Below are positions 1 through 6,958 of a stretch of DNA of 9,214 bases, piece after piece. A program made the position numbers and the translations under genes. Position 1 is the first letter of the stretch; each line of letters begins with the position of its first letter. Below the pieces are notes generated by a model. That model ran no database searches, was not told the origin of the DNA, and saw nothing but the letters and a program-made list of their open reading frames with translations. The stretch comes from Negativicutes bacterium (GTDB taxonomy: Bacteria; Bacillota; Negativicutes; SKW292). Where the stretch lies: the NCBI GenBank assembly GCA_026416215.1, contig JAOAFP010000055.1, positions 1-9,214 of the forward strand, read 5' to 3'.

Positions 1-289
1 CGTTCCTGCGCAGCGCCTGACCGATATTCAGCCGGCCGCCGTCCAGCCCGGTCACCCGCAGACGGTAAATCCGCTTGCCGATTGTCCCCTGCCATTGTGA
101 ACATTCACACAGAGCATAGTAGGACAAAGCCAGGGCATAGGCAAAGACGTCGAACTGCCACGGCAGACTTTCGACCGCGCCCAGCAGGTGGGCCCCTGCC
201 ACCAGTACCAGGCTGTAAATGACGGTATCAACCATGAACGCCACCAGACGCCGCCAGAAGCCGGCATAATTCAACCGGTCAGCTGCCAT
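1..289 (-). CDS. RDD-family integral membrane protein, N-terminal part (continues past the window edge)
   Basis: The frame starts at ATG 289-287 and stays open to base 1, giving 96 codons. The N-terminus reads YAGFWRRLVAFMVD, which holds the Arg and Asp residues that give the RDD family its name. It is followed by a hydrophobic segment (about residues 17-40), a second hydrophobic stretch (about 47-62), and the family's typical GTIGKRIYRLRVTG turn (about 69-82). RDD proteins are small multi-pass membrane proteins of mostly unknown function; some have been linked to ion transport or stress tolerance. The ATG lies inside the end of the upstream hemerythrin gene, an 11-nt overlap that suggests translational coupling and expression from the hemerythrin transcript. 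No strong ribosome binding site of its own is visible. The C-terminal part lies outside the window. The family call is firm; a specific function cannot be given. Confidence 0.85.
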   Translation of the reverse strand, partial: MAADRLNYAGFWRRLVAFMVDTVIYSLVLVAGAHLLGAVESLPWQFDVFAYALALSYYALCECSQWQGTIGKRIYRLRVTGLDGGRLNIGQALRRN

Positions 290-719
290 CTGCCCCGTCC
301 GGAGCGGCCGCCCGGCCGGAGGCCGACAGCACGTAAAGCCGGTCGCAGCCGGTTATGTGGTCATACAGCCACTGTTTCATCAGGTAAAACAGGTCAAGAC
401 TAAGCAAAAATTCTCCCTCCCGGAAGCGACCGGCCAAACTGTCAATACGTTCGCAGAAACCGGCGTGCCTGGCAATATGCTGTTCCAGCCCCTCATAGCC
501 CCAGTCGGCCATCAGCTTTTCCTCGGTCTCAAAATGGTAACGTGCGTAGTCAGCCAGCCCGACCAAAGCCCGCTCGGCAATAGCCCGTTCCTCCCTGATG
601 TCGCCGCACTTTTCAACGCTTTCAAACAGCCGGTTGATCATCCCGGCAAAAATCCGGTGCTGTTCGTCGATGACCGGTACCCCGATCTCCCAGCCGGAAT
701 TCCATTCGATGAAATTCAC
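279..719 (-). CDS. Bacteriohemerythrin (second of a tandem pair), complete ligand set
   Basis: A 146-residue single-domain hemerythrin, a four-helix bundle that binds O2 at a non-heme di-iron site. All seven usual iron ligands are visible: H21 (IDEQH), H62 and E66 (HFETE), H81 and H85 (HIARH), H121 and D126 (HITGCD). The reading frame extends upstream, but I chose GTG 719-717. It overlaps the previous stop as GTGA, has a GGAGGGGAGGG ribosome binding site six bases away (726-736), and gives an N-terminus (MNFIEW) that aligns without gaps with its paralogue and with the usual family start. By eye about 56 of the first 130 positions match the upstream hemerythrin, so the pair probably arose by tandem duplication. 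There is no signal peptide, so it is cytoplasmic. Likely roles are oxygen storage, delivery or scavenging; sensing is possible, but no signalling domain is attached. Confidence 0.93.
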   Translation of the reverse strand: MNFIEWNSGWEIGVPVIDEQHRIFAGMINRLFESVEKCGDIREERAIAERALVGLADYARYHFETEEKLMADWGYEGLEQHIARHAGFCERIDSLAGRFREGEFLLSLDLFYLMKQWLYDHITGCDRLYVLSASGRAAAPDGADGS

Positions 720-1171
720 CGGTTTCCCTCCCCTCCGCCACAATTACCCGGTTGCCCGGCTGCGCAGTCTTTCACGACCGCTACGTACTGCCTGTCGCTT
801 GTCGTGATGTGATCCAGCCACCAGCGGCGCATGAAATGGATAATGTCGAGGGTTAACAATCTCTCGCCGGCCCGGTGACGCCCGATTATTTCGTCCAGCT
901 TGTCCCTGAAGAATCCGTGACACTCCTGCTGCAGGCTCAGTCCCTGATAATGGCAGTCGCTAAGCATTTTCTCCTCATACTCAAAATGCCGGGCGGCATA
1001 CTGTGCCAGCTCGCCTACAGCCTTTCCCGTCAGGGCTCTTTCCTCGTCCAGGCTTGTGCACTCCTCCAGCTTGTCGTGAAATTCGTTCAGCATCTCAGTA
1101 AACCGCCGGTGTTGCCTGTCGATCTCGTCTATTCCAGTCTCAATGTCCGTAGTCCACTCAACCAGGCTCAA
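716..1171 (-). CDS. Bacteriohemerythrin (first of a tandem pair), with Gln at one usual His ligand position
   Basis: A 151-residue cytoplasmic hemerythrin-domain protein. Visible ligands are H21 (IDRQH), H62 and E66 (HFEYE), H85, H121 and D126 (HITTSD). The position that normally supplies the first His of the HxxxH motif is Gln (Q81, in QQECH), whereas the neighbouring paralogue has His at the same number, 81. This could alter or weaken the di-iron site; whether it still binds O2 is unknown. I chose TTG 1171-1169 as the start. It has GGAAGGTGG five bases upstream (1177-1185) and gives MSLVEWTTDIETGIDEID, the standard family N-terminus. Starts further upstream (TTG 1189, GTG 1180) would add residues the family lacks and would overlap the ribosome binding site. 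The C-terminal tail after about residue 135 is Gly-rich with two Cys. It is the first gene of the hemerythrin-hemerythrin-RDD unit. Confidence 0.92.
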   Translation of the reverse strand: MSLVEWTTDIETGIDEIDRQHRRFTEMLNEFHDKLEECTSLDEERALTGKAVGELAQYAARHFEYEEKMLSDCHYQGLSLQQECHGFFRDKLDEIIGRHRAGERLLTLDIIHFMRRWWLDHITTSDRQYVAVVKDCAAGQPGNCGGGEGNR

Positions 1172-1305
1172 ATTAACCACCTTCCACAATAATGAATATT
1201 ATGTGACCAGACCGCCGGGGCCGAGCATCGGGGAGTTCGACCCCTCCGGGCCAAAGTCCTGCCGTCCCGATCGTCCGGATTTCGGAAAAAACCTTCGTAA
1301 ATGTC
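1172..1305 (-). promoter_or_regulatory. Long 5' leader of the hemerythrin unit with potential structure, class unknown
   Basis: If transcription starts near 1305, about 130 nt precede the first hemerythrin start. The stretch is unusually GC-rich and hairpin-prone between 1211 and 1260. On the minus strand GGGG (1241-1244) and CCCC (1230-1233) can pair around a 7-nt loop, while CCGA/UCGG around a 3-nt loop uses part of the same bases, so two alternative folds are possible. The last 30 nt before the ribosome binding site are AT-rich. I compared it from memory with c-di-GMP, fluoride, guanidine, ZTP and tRNA-like folds and found no match. A regulatory leader is an inference; it could simply be an untranslated spacer. 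Confidence 0.3.
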
Positions 1306-1311
1306 GGTCAA

Positions 1312-1339
1312 AGTATATCACAAATAAAACCGGCGGCAA
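1312..1339 (-). promoter_or_regulatory. Predicted sigma-A/sigma-70-type promoter for the hemerythrin unit
   Basis: On the minus strand TTGCCG (1339-1334) stands 16 bases before TATACT (1317-1312). The -10 box is preceded by TG with one intervening base (TGaTATACT), an extended -10, which offsets the imperfect -35. The expected transcription start is near 1305. The -35 box lies within the stem of the clpB terminator, so the hemerythrin unit can be transcribed independently of the chaperone operon. A GGTCAAA heptamer (1306-1312 on the plus strand) abuts the -10 box on its downstream side and is a possible regulator site. Confidence 0.5.
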
Positions 1340-1360
1340 AGACTTGATGCCGCCGGTTTT
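1326..1360 (-). terminator. Intrinsic terminator after clpB
   Basis: A perfect 13-bp inverted repeat (arms AAAACCGGCGGCA at 1326-1338 and TGCCGCCGGTTTT at 1348-1360) surrounds a 9-nt loop. It begins five bases after the clpB stop codon. On the minus strand the GC stem is followed by TTTTATTTG, a typical uridine-rich tail. The other strand also ends in TTTT, so it could act in both directions, although no plus-strand gene reads into it here. The terminator overlaps the -35 box of the hemerythrin promoter. Confidence 0.88.
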
Positions 1361-1365
1361 GTCTG

Positions 1366-3942
1366 TTACACGGCCTCGACCAGTTTCAGCTGCCCGTCCT
1401 CAGCGGTCAGCCGTATCGTGCTGCCCTCCCCCACCGAGCCATCGATCAGTTTTTTGCTCAGTTCGGTTTCTATCTGCCGATTGATCAGACGGCGCAGCGG
1501 CCTGGCGCCAAACACCGGATCAAAGCCCGCCCGGGCCAGCTCCCCAACCGCCTGCTGATCCCAGACAAGATTTATATGCAGCTGTTTTTCCAGCCTGTCT
1601 GCCAGTTTGCCTAGCATCAGCGCGGCGATTTCCTTCACCTGTTCCCCGCTGAGGGCGGCGAACACGATCACGTCGTCCAACCGGTTCAGGAATTCCGGCC
1701 GGAAGTGCTGGCGCACCCTCTCCATGACCTGATCGCGGACATCCCGCCCGCCGGCAGCCAGAATGTCGGTCGAACCGAGGTTTGAGGTCATGATGATCAC
1801 CGTATTCCTAAAGTCAACCGTGCGCCCCTTGCTGTCGGTAAGCCGCCCGTCATCCAGAATCTGCAACAGAACGTTGAACACCTCGACGTGAGCCTTTTCG
1901 ATCTCATCGAACAGCACCACGCTGTAGGGTTTGCGTCGCACTGCCTCGGTCAGCTGCCCGCCTTCCTCGTATCCGACATAGCCGGGCGGGGCGCCAATCA
2001 GCCTGGCCACAGCGTGTTTTTCCATATATTCGCTCATGTCGAGGCGGATAATGCTGCGCTCGTCGTCGAACAACACTTCGGCCAGGGCTTTGGCCAGCTC
2101 GGTTTTACCCACCCCGGTCGGTCCCAGGAACATAAACGACCCAATCGGCCGTCCCGGATCCTTGACACCGGCCCGGGCCCGGATTATGGCCGAACAGACC
2201 GCCTCTACCGCCTCATCCTGACCGATCACCCGCCGGTGGAGAACTTCGGCCAGACAGGCCAGCTTCTGCCTCTCCCCGGCCATCAGTTTGCTGACCGGAA
2301 TGTTGGTCCAGCGGCTTACCACCCGGGCAATGTCATCCTCGTCCACCTCTTCTTTCAGCAGGGACCCGCCGGCCCGCTTCTGGGCCAGGGCTTCTTCCTC
2401 GGCCCGCAGTTTTCGCTGTAGATCAGGCAACCTGCCGTACTGCAGCTCAGCCATCCGGTTAAGGTCGTAGCTGCGCTCGGCCGCTTCGATTTCAGCCCGG
2501 GTGGCCTCAATGTCCCGTTTAATTTCCCGGAGACGCCTGATCGCCTGCTTCTCCGCCTGCCAGCGGGCATTGAGGGCATCATTATGTTGACGGAGGTTGG
2601 CAATATCCTGCCGCAAATTGTCGAGACGCTGCCGGGAATTTGCGTCATCTTCCTTGCTCAGGGCCTGTTCCTCTATCTCCAGCTGCAGCAGCCGCCGCCT
2701 GACCTCGTCCAGTTCGCTGGGCATGGAATCGATCTCAGTCCGCAGCCTGGCTGCCGCCTCGTCCATCAAATCGATCGCCTTGTCGGGCAGAAACCGGTCG
2801 TTGATATAGCGGTCGGCCAGAGTTGCCGCCGCCACTAACGCCGAATCCTTGATCCTGACCCCGTGATGCACTTCGTACCGTTCGCGCAGCCCGCGCAGGA
2901 TCGAAATGGTGTCCTCAACCGACGGCTGGTCGACCATCACCGGCTGGAAGCGGCGCTCCAGAGCCGCGTCCTTTTCGATGTATTTGCGGTACTCGTTTAA
3001 AGTGGTGGCACCAATGCAGCGGAGCTCGCCACGGGCCAGCATCGGCTTCAGCAGATTGCCGGCATCCATGGCTCCCTCGGCCGCCCCCGCTCCGACCACG
3101 TTGTGCAACTCGTCGATGAACAAGATGATCCGTCCATCCGACCTGGTTATTTCTCGCAGCACATTCTTAAGCCGGTCTTCAAATTCGCCGCGGTACTTTG
3201 CTCCGGCGATCAGCGCCCCCATATCCAGCGCGTATATCATCTTGTTTTTCAGCGGCTCCGGCACGTCCTGAGCCACAATCCGCCGGGCCAGCCCCTCGAC
3301 AATGGCCGTCTTTCCCACCCCAGGCTCGCCAATCAGCACCGGATTGTTTTTAGTCCGGCGCGACAAAATTTCGATTGTCCGCCGGATTTGATCGTCCCGG
3401 CCGATTACCGGATCCAGCCGGCCAGCAGCTGCGGCGGCCGTCAGATCCCGGCCGAAACGCTGTAGACAGTCGCGGCTTTCGTCGGGGTTATCGCTGTCCA
3501 CCCGCCGTCCCTGCCTGATTTCGTCAATCGCCCGGACGATCTTGTCTTCACCCAGACCGCAGCGCCGACAGACGTCCCTGACCTCCGGCTCGCCGTCGCT
3601 GACAATGGCCATCAGCAGGTGTTCGACGCTGATGTACTCGTCCTGACGATCTTCGGCCAGCTGCCGGGCCTTGCCCATTATTCGCAGCCAGGCCGTGCTG
3701 GGAGCCAATCTCTCTTCCCCCCCTTTTACCGCCGGCTGCCTGGCCAGCAGCCCTTCAACTGCCGCGATCAGCTGTCTCACATCCACCTGACAGTGAGTGA
3801 GTAACGGCATAATCGCGCTTTCGTTATCCTGAAGAAGCCCTAGCAGCAGATGTTTGCCACCCACCTCCCGATGATAGTGCATGGCCGCAATCCTGGTAGC
3901 TGCCTGCAAGGCTTCTTCAGCTTTCCGGGTATATCTTTCCAT
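1366..3942 (-). CDS. clpB: ClpB-type AAA+ disaggregase (Hsp100 chaperone)
   Basis: An 858-residue protein, the usual ClpB length. ClpB hexamers thread aggregated proteins through a central pore using ATP and work with DnaK/DnaJ. Visible in order: an N-terminal Clp repeat domain (about 1-145); first AAA+ module with Walker A GEPGVGKT (205-212), pore loop KYRGEF (249-254), Walker B ILFIDE (273-278) and arginine-finger region ALERRF (327-332); a charged coiled-coil middle domain (about 405-525), which separates ClpB from ClpA and ClpX; second AAA+ module with Walker A GPTGVGKT (607-614), pore loop GYVGY (654-658), Walker B VVLFDE (685-690) and sensor-2 GARPLRR (812-818). All key residues are intact. 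The start is ATG 3942-3940 with GGTGGTG upstream. It is the third gene of the dnaK-dnaJ-clpB unit, 30 bases after the J-protein stop, and ends at the terminator. Confidence 0.97.
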   Translation of the reverse strand: MERYTRKAEEALQAATRIAAMHYHREVGGKHLLLGLLQDNESAIMPLLTHCQVDVRQLIAAVEGLLARQPAVKGGEERLAPSTAWLRIMGKARQLAEDRQDEYISVEHLLMAIVSDGEPEVRDVCRRCGLGEDKIVRAIDEIRQGRRVDSDNPDESRDCLQRFGRDLTAAAAAGRLDPVIGRDDQIRRTIEILSRRTKNNPVLIGEPGVGKTAIVEGLARRIVAQDVPEPLKNKMIYALDMGALIAGAKYRGEFEDRLKNVLREITRSDGRIILFIDELHNVVGAGAAEGAMDAGNLLKPMLARGELRCIGATTLNEYRKYIEKDAALERRFQPVMVDQPSVEDTISILRGLRERYEVHHGVRIKDSALVAAATLADRYINDRFLPDKAIDLMDEAAARLRTEIDSMPSELDEVRRRLLQLEIEEQALSKEDDANSRQRLDNLRQDIANLRQHNDALNARWQAEKQAIRRLREIKRDIEATRAEIEAAERSYDLNRMAELQYGRLPDLQRKLRAEEEALAQKRAGGSLLKEEVDEDDIARVVSRWTNIPVSKLMAGERQKLACLAEVLHRRVIGQDEAVEAVCSAIIRARAGVKDPGRPIGSFMFLGPTGVGKTELAKALAEVLFDDERSIIRLDMSEYMEKHAVARLIGAPPGYVGYEEGGQLTEAVRRKPYSVVLFDEIEKAHVEVFNVLLQILDDGRLTDSKGRTVDFRNTVIIMTSNLGSTDILAAGGRDVRDQVMERVRQHFRPEFLNRLDDVIVFAALSGEQVKEIAALMLGKLADRLEKQLHINLVWDQQAVGELARAGFDPVFGARPLRRLINRQIETELSKKLIDGSVGEGSTIRLTAEDGQLKLVEAV

Positions 3943-3972
3943 CCTCTTTCACCACCTTAACTTTAACGTCTG

Positions 3973-4890
3973 TTAACCGCGCAAGCGCCTGATCTCCCGG
4001 TACAAGTTCCTTTCCTGTTCGCTGAGCTCATGGGGCAAGTCAATGACCAGACGCAGATACAGGTCACCAAATCCTCCATCCTTCTTCCGCACCCCCTTGC
4101 CTGCCAGGCGCAGCCGCTGACCAGCCCTCATTCCCGGCTTAATCGTCACCTGGACAACGCCGTGTGGGGTGTTTACCCTAACTACGTCACCCAATGCCAC
4201 CTGATCGGGGTACACGGTAAGATCGCACTCAATGTCATTCTGCCCCACTACCCGGAACAGATTGTCATCAACCAGTTTTACCCTCAGCAACAGATCCCCG
4301 GCGGGAGCACCTCCCCAGCCTTCCCCGCCCTGGCCTTTGAGCCGCAGCACCGCGCCGTTATACAATTTATTGGACAATTTGACCATGAGTCGCCTGTGCC
4401 CGTCACCGTTGACTGCTATCTCCCGCTCGCCGCCGGCCATCAACTCACCCACTGTAAGTTTGAGTTCGGCTTCGATGTCTTCGCCGTGTACCGGCCCCCT
4501 CCGTCTTGTGCCGACGCCCAGGCCGCCGAAATCGAACCCGCCCCCGGACACATTGCCGAACATCATCCGGAAGAACTCGGAGAAATCGCTGCCTCCCAGG
4601 TTGCCGAAGTCAAACTTCACCCCCTGGAAACCAAAATCGCGAGGGTCAAATTCCTGCCCATTCTGCCAGTTCGCTCCGAACTGGTCGTAACGCCGGCGTT
4701 TTTCCGGGTCGCTCAGAACCTCGTACGCCTCGTTGATCTGTTTGAACTTTTCCTCAGCCTTTCTTTTTTCCTCACCCTGATGAAGGTCGGGATGGTACTG
4801 CCTGGCCAGCCGGCGGTATGCCGATTTTATTTCTTTGTCGCCGGCCGTCCGTTCCACTCCCAGCACCCGGTAGTAATCGACGTATTTCAC
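3973..4890 (-). CDS. Class B DnaJ/CbpA-type co-chaperone (no zinc finger)
   Basis: A 305-residue Hsp40. It delivers client proteins to DnaK and stimulates its ATPase. The J domain (about 1-70) has the essential HPD triad at 33-35. A Gly/Phe-rich linker (about 75-128, with repeats such as GGGFDFGGLG) follows, then two beta-rich client-binding domains (about 135-215 and 216-290; YPDQVALGDVV and AGQRLRLAGKG are typical). The CxxCxGxG zinc-finger repeats of canonical DnaJ are absent and only one Cys (C222) is visible, so this is a CbpA/DnaJ2-type protein. I chose GTG 4890-4888 because GGTGA lies five bases upstream and the product begins directly with the conserved J-domain sequence (MKYVDYYRVLGV). 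It lies 66 bases after dnaK, across a hairpin, and 30 bases before clpB. It is probably the dedicated J-partner of this DnaK/ClpB pair. Confidence 0.94.
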   Translation of the reverse strand: MKYVDYYRVLGVERTAGDKEIKSAYRRLARQYHPDLHQGEEKRKAEEKFKQINEAYEVLSDPEKRRRYDQFGANWQNGQEFDPRDFGFQGVKFDFGNLGGSDFSEFFRMMFGNVSGGGFDFGGLGVGTRRRGPVHGEDIEAELKLTVGELMAGGEREIAVNGDGHRRLMVKLSNKLYNGAVLRLKGQGGEGWGGAPAGDLLLRVKLVDDNLFRVVGQNDIECDLTVYPDQVALGDVVRVNTPHGVVQVTIKPGMRAGQRLRLAGKGVRKKDGGFGDLYLRLVIDLPHELSEQERNLYREIRRLRG

Positions 4891-4932
4891 GTTTTCACCG
4901 CCCTTGTGCCTTCAAATGATCCCGGCATGGCA

Positions 4933-4955
4933 GGAGGGGCGGTGTCCGCCCCTCC
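4933..4955 (-). other. Intercistronic hairpin between dnaK and the dnaJ-type gene
   Basis: A perfect 10-bp inverted repeat (GGAGGGGCGG / CCGCCCCTCC) with a 3-nt loop starts one base after the dnaK stop codon. On the minus strand it is not followed by a U-run, so it is unlikely to be a full terminator. Hairpins at this position commonly protect the upstream message or mark processing sites, which would favour dnaK over the downstream genes. That role is inferred. Confidence 0.7.
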
Positions 4956-4956
4956 G

Positions 4957-6822
4957 CTAAGCCTGTTCGAATTCGGCATCGATCACCTCGTCGTTTTTGC
5001 CGTTGCCGGCTGCTCCGGCCCCACCGCCGCCATGCTGCATGGCAGCCTGGTAGGCCGACTCCAGTTCGGCCCTGGCCTGGCGTAGCTGTTCGATCGTCGC
5101 CTGCTGTTCAGACAGACGGTTGGCAGCCTTAATTGCTTCCGACAGCCGACCGCTGACATGAGCCGGCCAGCTGTTGCCACGCTCCTTAAGGGCGTTGCCG
5201 GCCTGGTAGGCCAGGGCGTCGAGCTCATTTTTCGCCTCGACCCTGGCACGACGTTCGCGGTCTTCCCTGGCGTGCAAATCAGCGTCGGCCACCATCCGGT
5301 CAACCTCGCTACGGTCAAGGTTGCTGGCGCCGCTTATCGTTATGGACTGCTCCTTGCCGGTGTTCTTGTCCCTGGCGCTTACCATAAGAATCCCGTTGGC
5401 GTCGATGTCAAATGTCACCTCAATCTGGGGCATTCCCCGCGGCGCCATCGGAATGTCACCCAGCCGGAACCTGCCGAGGGTACGGTTGTCAGCCGCCATC
5501 TCCCGTTCACCCTGCAGAACGTGGATATCAACGCTGGTCTGATTATCCTCAGCCGTACTGAACACCTGGCTGCGCCGGGCGGGAATGGTGGTGTTGCGCT
5601 CGATAACCCTGGTCATGACCCCGCCCAGGGTTTCCACCCCCAACGACAGCGGTGTCACATCCAGCAGCACCACATCCTTCAGCTCGCCGGCCAGTACCGC
5701 CCCCTGAATGGCCGCGCCGATAGCCACCACCTCGTCGGGATTTACCGACTGGTTGGGGGCTTTACCGGTCATCGACCTGACCAGCTGCTGAACGGCCGGG
5801 ATCCGCGTCGAACCGCCGACCAGGATTACTTCATCAAGGTCTTTGGCCTTAATCCCGGCATCGCTGAGTGCCTGTTCAACCGGCCGGCGGCAGCGGTTGA
5901 CCAGCGACGCGGTAAGCTCGTCAAACTTGGCCCGCGACAGCTTGGTGTCCAGGTGTTTGGGCCCGTTCTGATCCGCCGTGATAAACGGCAGATTGATGTT
6001 GGTTTCAAACACGTTGGACAACTCGATTTTAGCCTTCTCTGCCGCCTCGGTCAGCCGCTGCAGGGCCTGTTTGTCCTGGCGGAGATCGATGCCCTGCTCG
6101 CGCCTGAATTCGTCGGCCAGCCAGTCGACAACTGCTTTGTCGAAATCATCCCCGCCCAGGTGGGTGTCTCCGTTGGTGGCCTTGACCTCGAACACGCCAT
6201 CCCCAACCTCGAGAATGGAAACGTCAAACGTCCCCCCTCCCAGGTCAAACACCATAATCGTCTCGTTTTTCTTTTTATCTAGCCCGTAAGCCAGGGCTGC
6301 CGCCGTCGGCTCGTTGATGATCCTCACAACTTCCAGCCCGGCTATCCGTCCGGCGTCCTTAGTGGCCTGCCGCTGGGCATCATTAAAATAAGCCGGAACG
6401 GTGATCACCGCCTTTGTGATCTTTTCGCCAAGAAACTTGCCGGCATCTTCAGCCAGCTTGCGCAGGACCTGGGCCGATATCTCCTCGGGGGCAATAGCCC
6501 TGCCATCCACCGAAAACTTTACATTGCCGCCGCTGTCGCGATCCACTTTGTACGGCACCTGTCTCGATTCGGCGTCCACCTCGTCATAGCGCCGGCCGAT
6601 GAACCGCTTGACCGAGTAATAGGTGCGATCGGGGTTCAGCACGGCCTGGCGCTTGGCCAGCTGTCCCACCAGCCTCTCGCCATCCTTTTTATAGGCCACC
6701 ACTGAGGGAGTGGTCCTCCCACCCTCGGCATTGGCGATGACCTCCGGCCGTCCGCCTTCAACCACCGCCACCACCGAATTGGTGGTGCCCAAATCTATAC
6801 CCAGTACTTTGTTGGTTGCCAT
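4957..6822 (-). CDS. dnaK: Molecular chaperone DnaK (Hsp70)
   Basis: A 621-residue Hsp70 that binds exposed hydrophobic peptides in an ATP-controlled cycle. The nucleotide-binding domain shows phosphate-1 GIDLGTTNS (8-16), EPTAAALAYG (171-180), phosphate-2 DLGGGTFD (193-200) and adenosine motif VGGSTRIP (335-342). The interdomain linker DVVLLDVTPLSLG (383-395), a substrate-binding domain (about 396-505), a helical lid and a Gly-rich tail ending in DEVIDAEFEQA follow. The start is ATG 6822-6820, seven bases from a near-perfect AGGAGGTG site. Between the KRFIGRR and APEEISA motifs (about 73-115) it carries the extra residues characteristic of Gram-negative-type DnaKs, which Bacillus-type DnaKs lack from memory. 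It heads the chaperone operon. No hrcA, grpE or CIRCE operator accompanies it, so it may be a second dnaK copy with different control. Confidence 0.97.
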   Translation of the reverse strand: MATNKVLGIDLGTTNSVVAVVEGGRPEVIANAEGGRTTPSVVAYKKDGERLVGQLAKRQAVLNPDRTYYSVKRFIGRRYDEVDAESRQVPYKVDRDSGGNVKFSVDGRAIAPEEISAQVLRKLAEDAGKFLGEKITKAVITVPAYFNDAQRQATKDAGRIAGLEVVRIINEPTAAALAYGLDKKKNETIMVFDLGGGTFDVSILEVGDGVFEVKATNGDTHLGGDDFDKAVVDWLADEFRREQGIDLRQDKQALQRLTEAAEKAKIELSNVFETNINLPFITADQNGPKHLDTKLSRAKFDELTASLVNRCRRPVEQALSDAGIKAKDLDEVILVGGSTRIPAVQQLVRSMTGKAPNQSVNPDEVVAIGAAIQGAVLAGELKDVVLLDVTPLSLGVETLGGVMTRVIERNTTIPARRSQVFSTAEDNQTSVDIHVLQGEREMAADNRTLGRFRLGDIPMAPRGMPQIEVTFDIDANGILMVSARDKNTGKEQSITISGASNLDRSEVDRMVADADLHAREDRERRARVEAKNELDALAYQAGNALKERGNSWPAHVSGRLSEAIKAANRLSEQQATIEQLRQARAELESAYQAAMQHGGGGAGAAGNGKNDEVIDAEFEQA

Positions 6823-6829
6823 TTTTCTA

Positions 6830-6837
6830 CACCTCCT
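6830..6837 (-). promoter_or_regulatory. Ribosome binding site of dnaK
   Basis: AGGAGGTG on the minus strand, seven bases before the dnaK ATG, is a near-complete match to the 16S rRNA 3' end and fixes the start codon. Confidence 0.9.
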
Positions 6838-6841
6838 GACT

Positions 6842-6859
6842 GCCGGTCCGAGTACCGGC
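6842..6859 (-). other. Short inverted repeat in the dnaK leader
   Basis: GCCGGT and ACCGGC arms (6 bp, 6-nt loop) lie just upstream of the dnaK ribosome binding site. If transcription begins near 6864 the hairpin forms almost at the 5' end of the message and could protect it or affect ribosome access. It is not a CIRCE element. Confidence 0.45.
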
Positions 6860-6870
6860 CTTTGTTGTTA

Positions 6871-6899
6871 ATACTATCGCCCCCCACTGGCAAAAGCAA
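6871..6899 (-). promoter_or_regulatory. Candidate promoter for the dnaK operon
   Basis: On the minus strand TTGCTT (6899-6894) is separated by 17 bases from TAGTAT (6876-6871). This would give a start near 6864 and a leader of about 40 nt. Both boxes are imperfect (3 of 6 and 4 of 6 consensus bases), so the call is tentative. AT-rich DNA just upstream (6901-6920) could act as an UP-like element. Confidence 0.35.
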
Positions 6900-6958
6900 A
6901 CCGCATTTTTTAAAAAATATCCGGTTTTTCAGGACAAATCTCGTGTTTTCTTATATTT

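Noticed and set aside
52..267. A 71-codon minus-strand frame at the window edge.
   Set aside because: A different minus-strand frame over the same bases encodes clear RDD-family motifs and overlaps the hemerythrin gene as an operon partner would.
720..743. A longer start for the second hemerythrin, eight codons upstream.
   Set aside because: It would place the ribosome binding site inside the gene and add residues absent from the paralogue. GTG 719 forms a GTGA overlap with the previous stop and has ideal spacing.
1229..1246. A tRNA T-arm-like hairpin (GGGG, TCGAA-containing 7-nt loop, CCCC) in the hemerythrin leader.
   Set aside because: No acceptor stem, anticodon arm or CCA end can be placed around it on either strand, and the loop is shifted from the TTCRANY pattern.
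4030..5085. A 351-codon open frame on the plus strand opposite the dnaJ-type gene.
   Set aside because: It is antisense to a clear J-protein gene, shows no domain I recognise, and runs through the dnaK-dnaJ hairpin. Long antisense frames are common in GC-rich genes.
5158..6282. A 374-codon open frame on the plus strand opposite dnaK.
   Set aside because: Antisense frames opposite Hsp70 genes are a known side effect of their codon bias and have caused false annotations. It has no promoter, ribosome binding site or recognisable domain.
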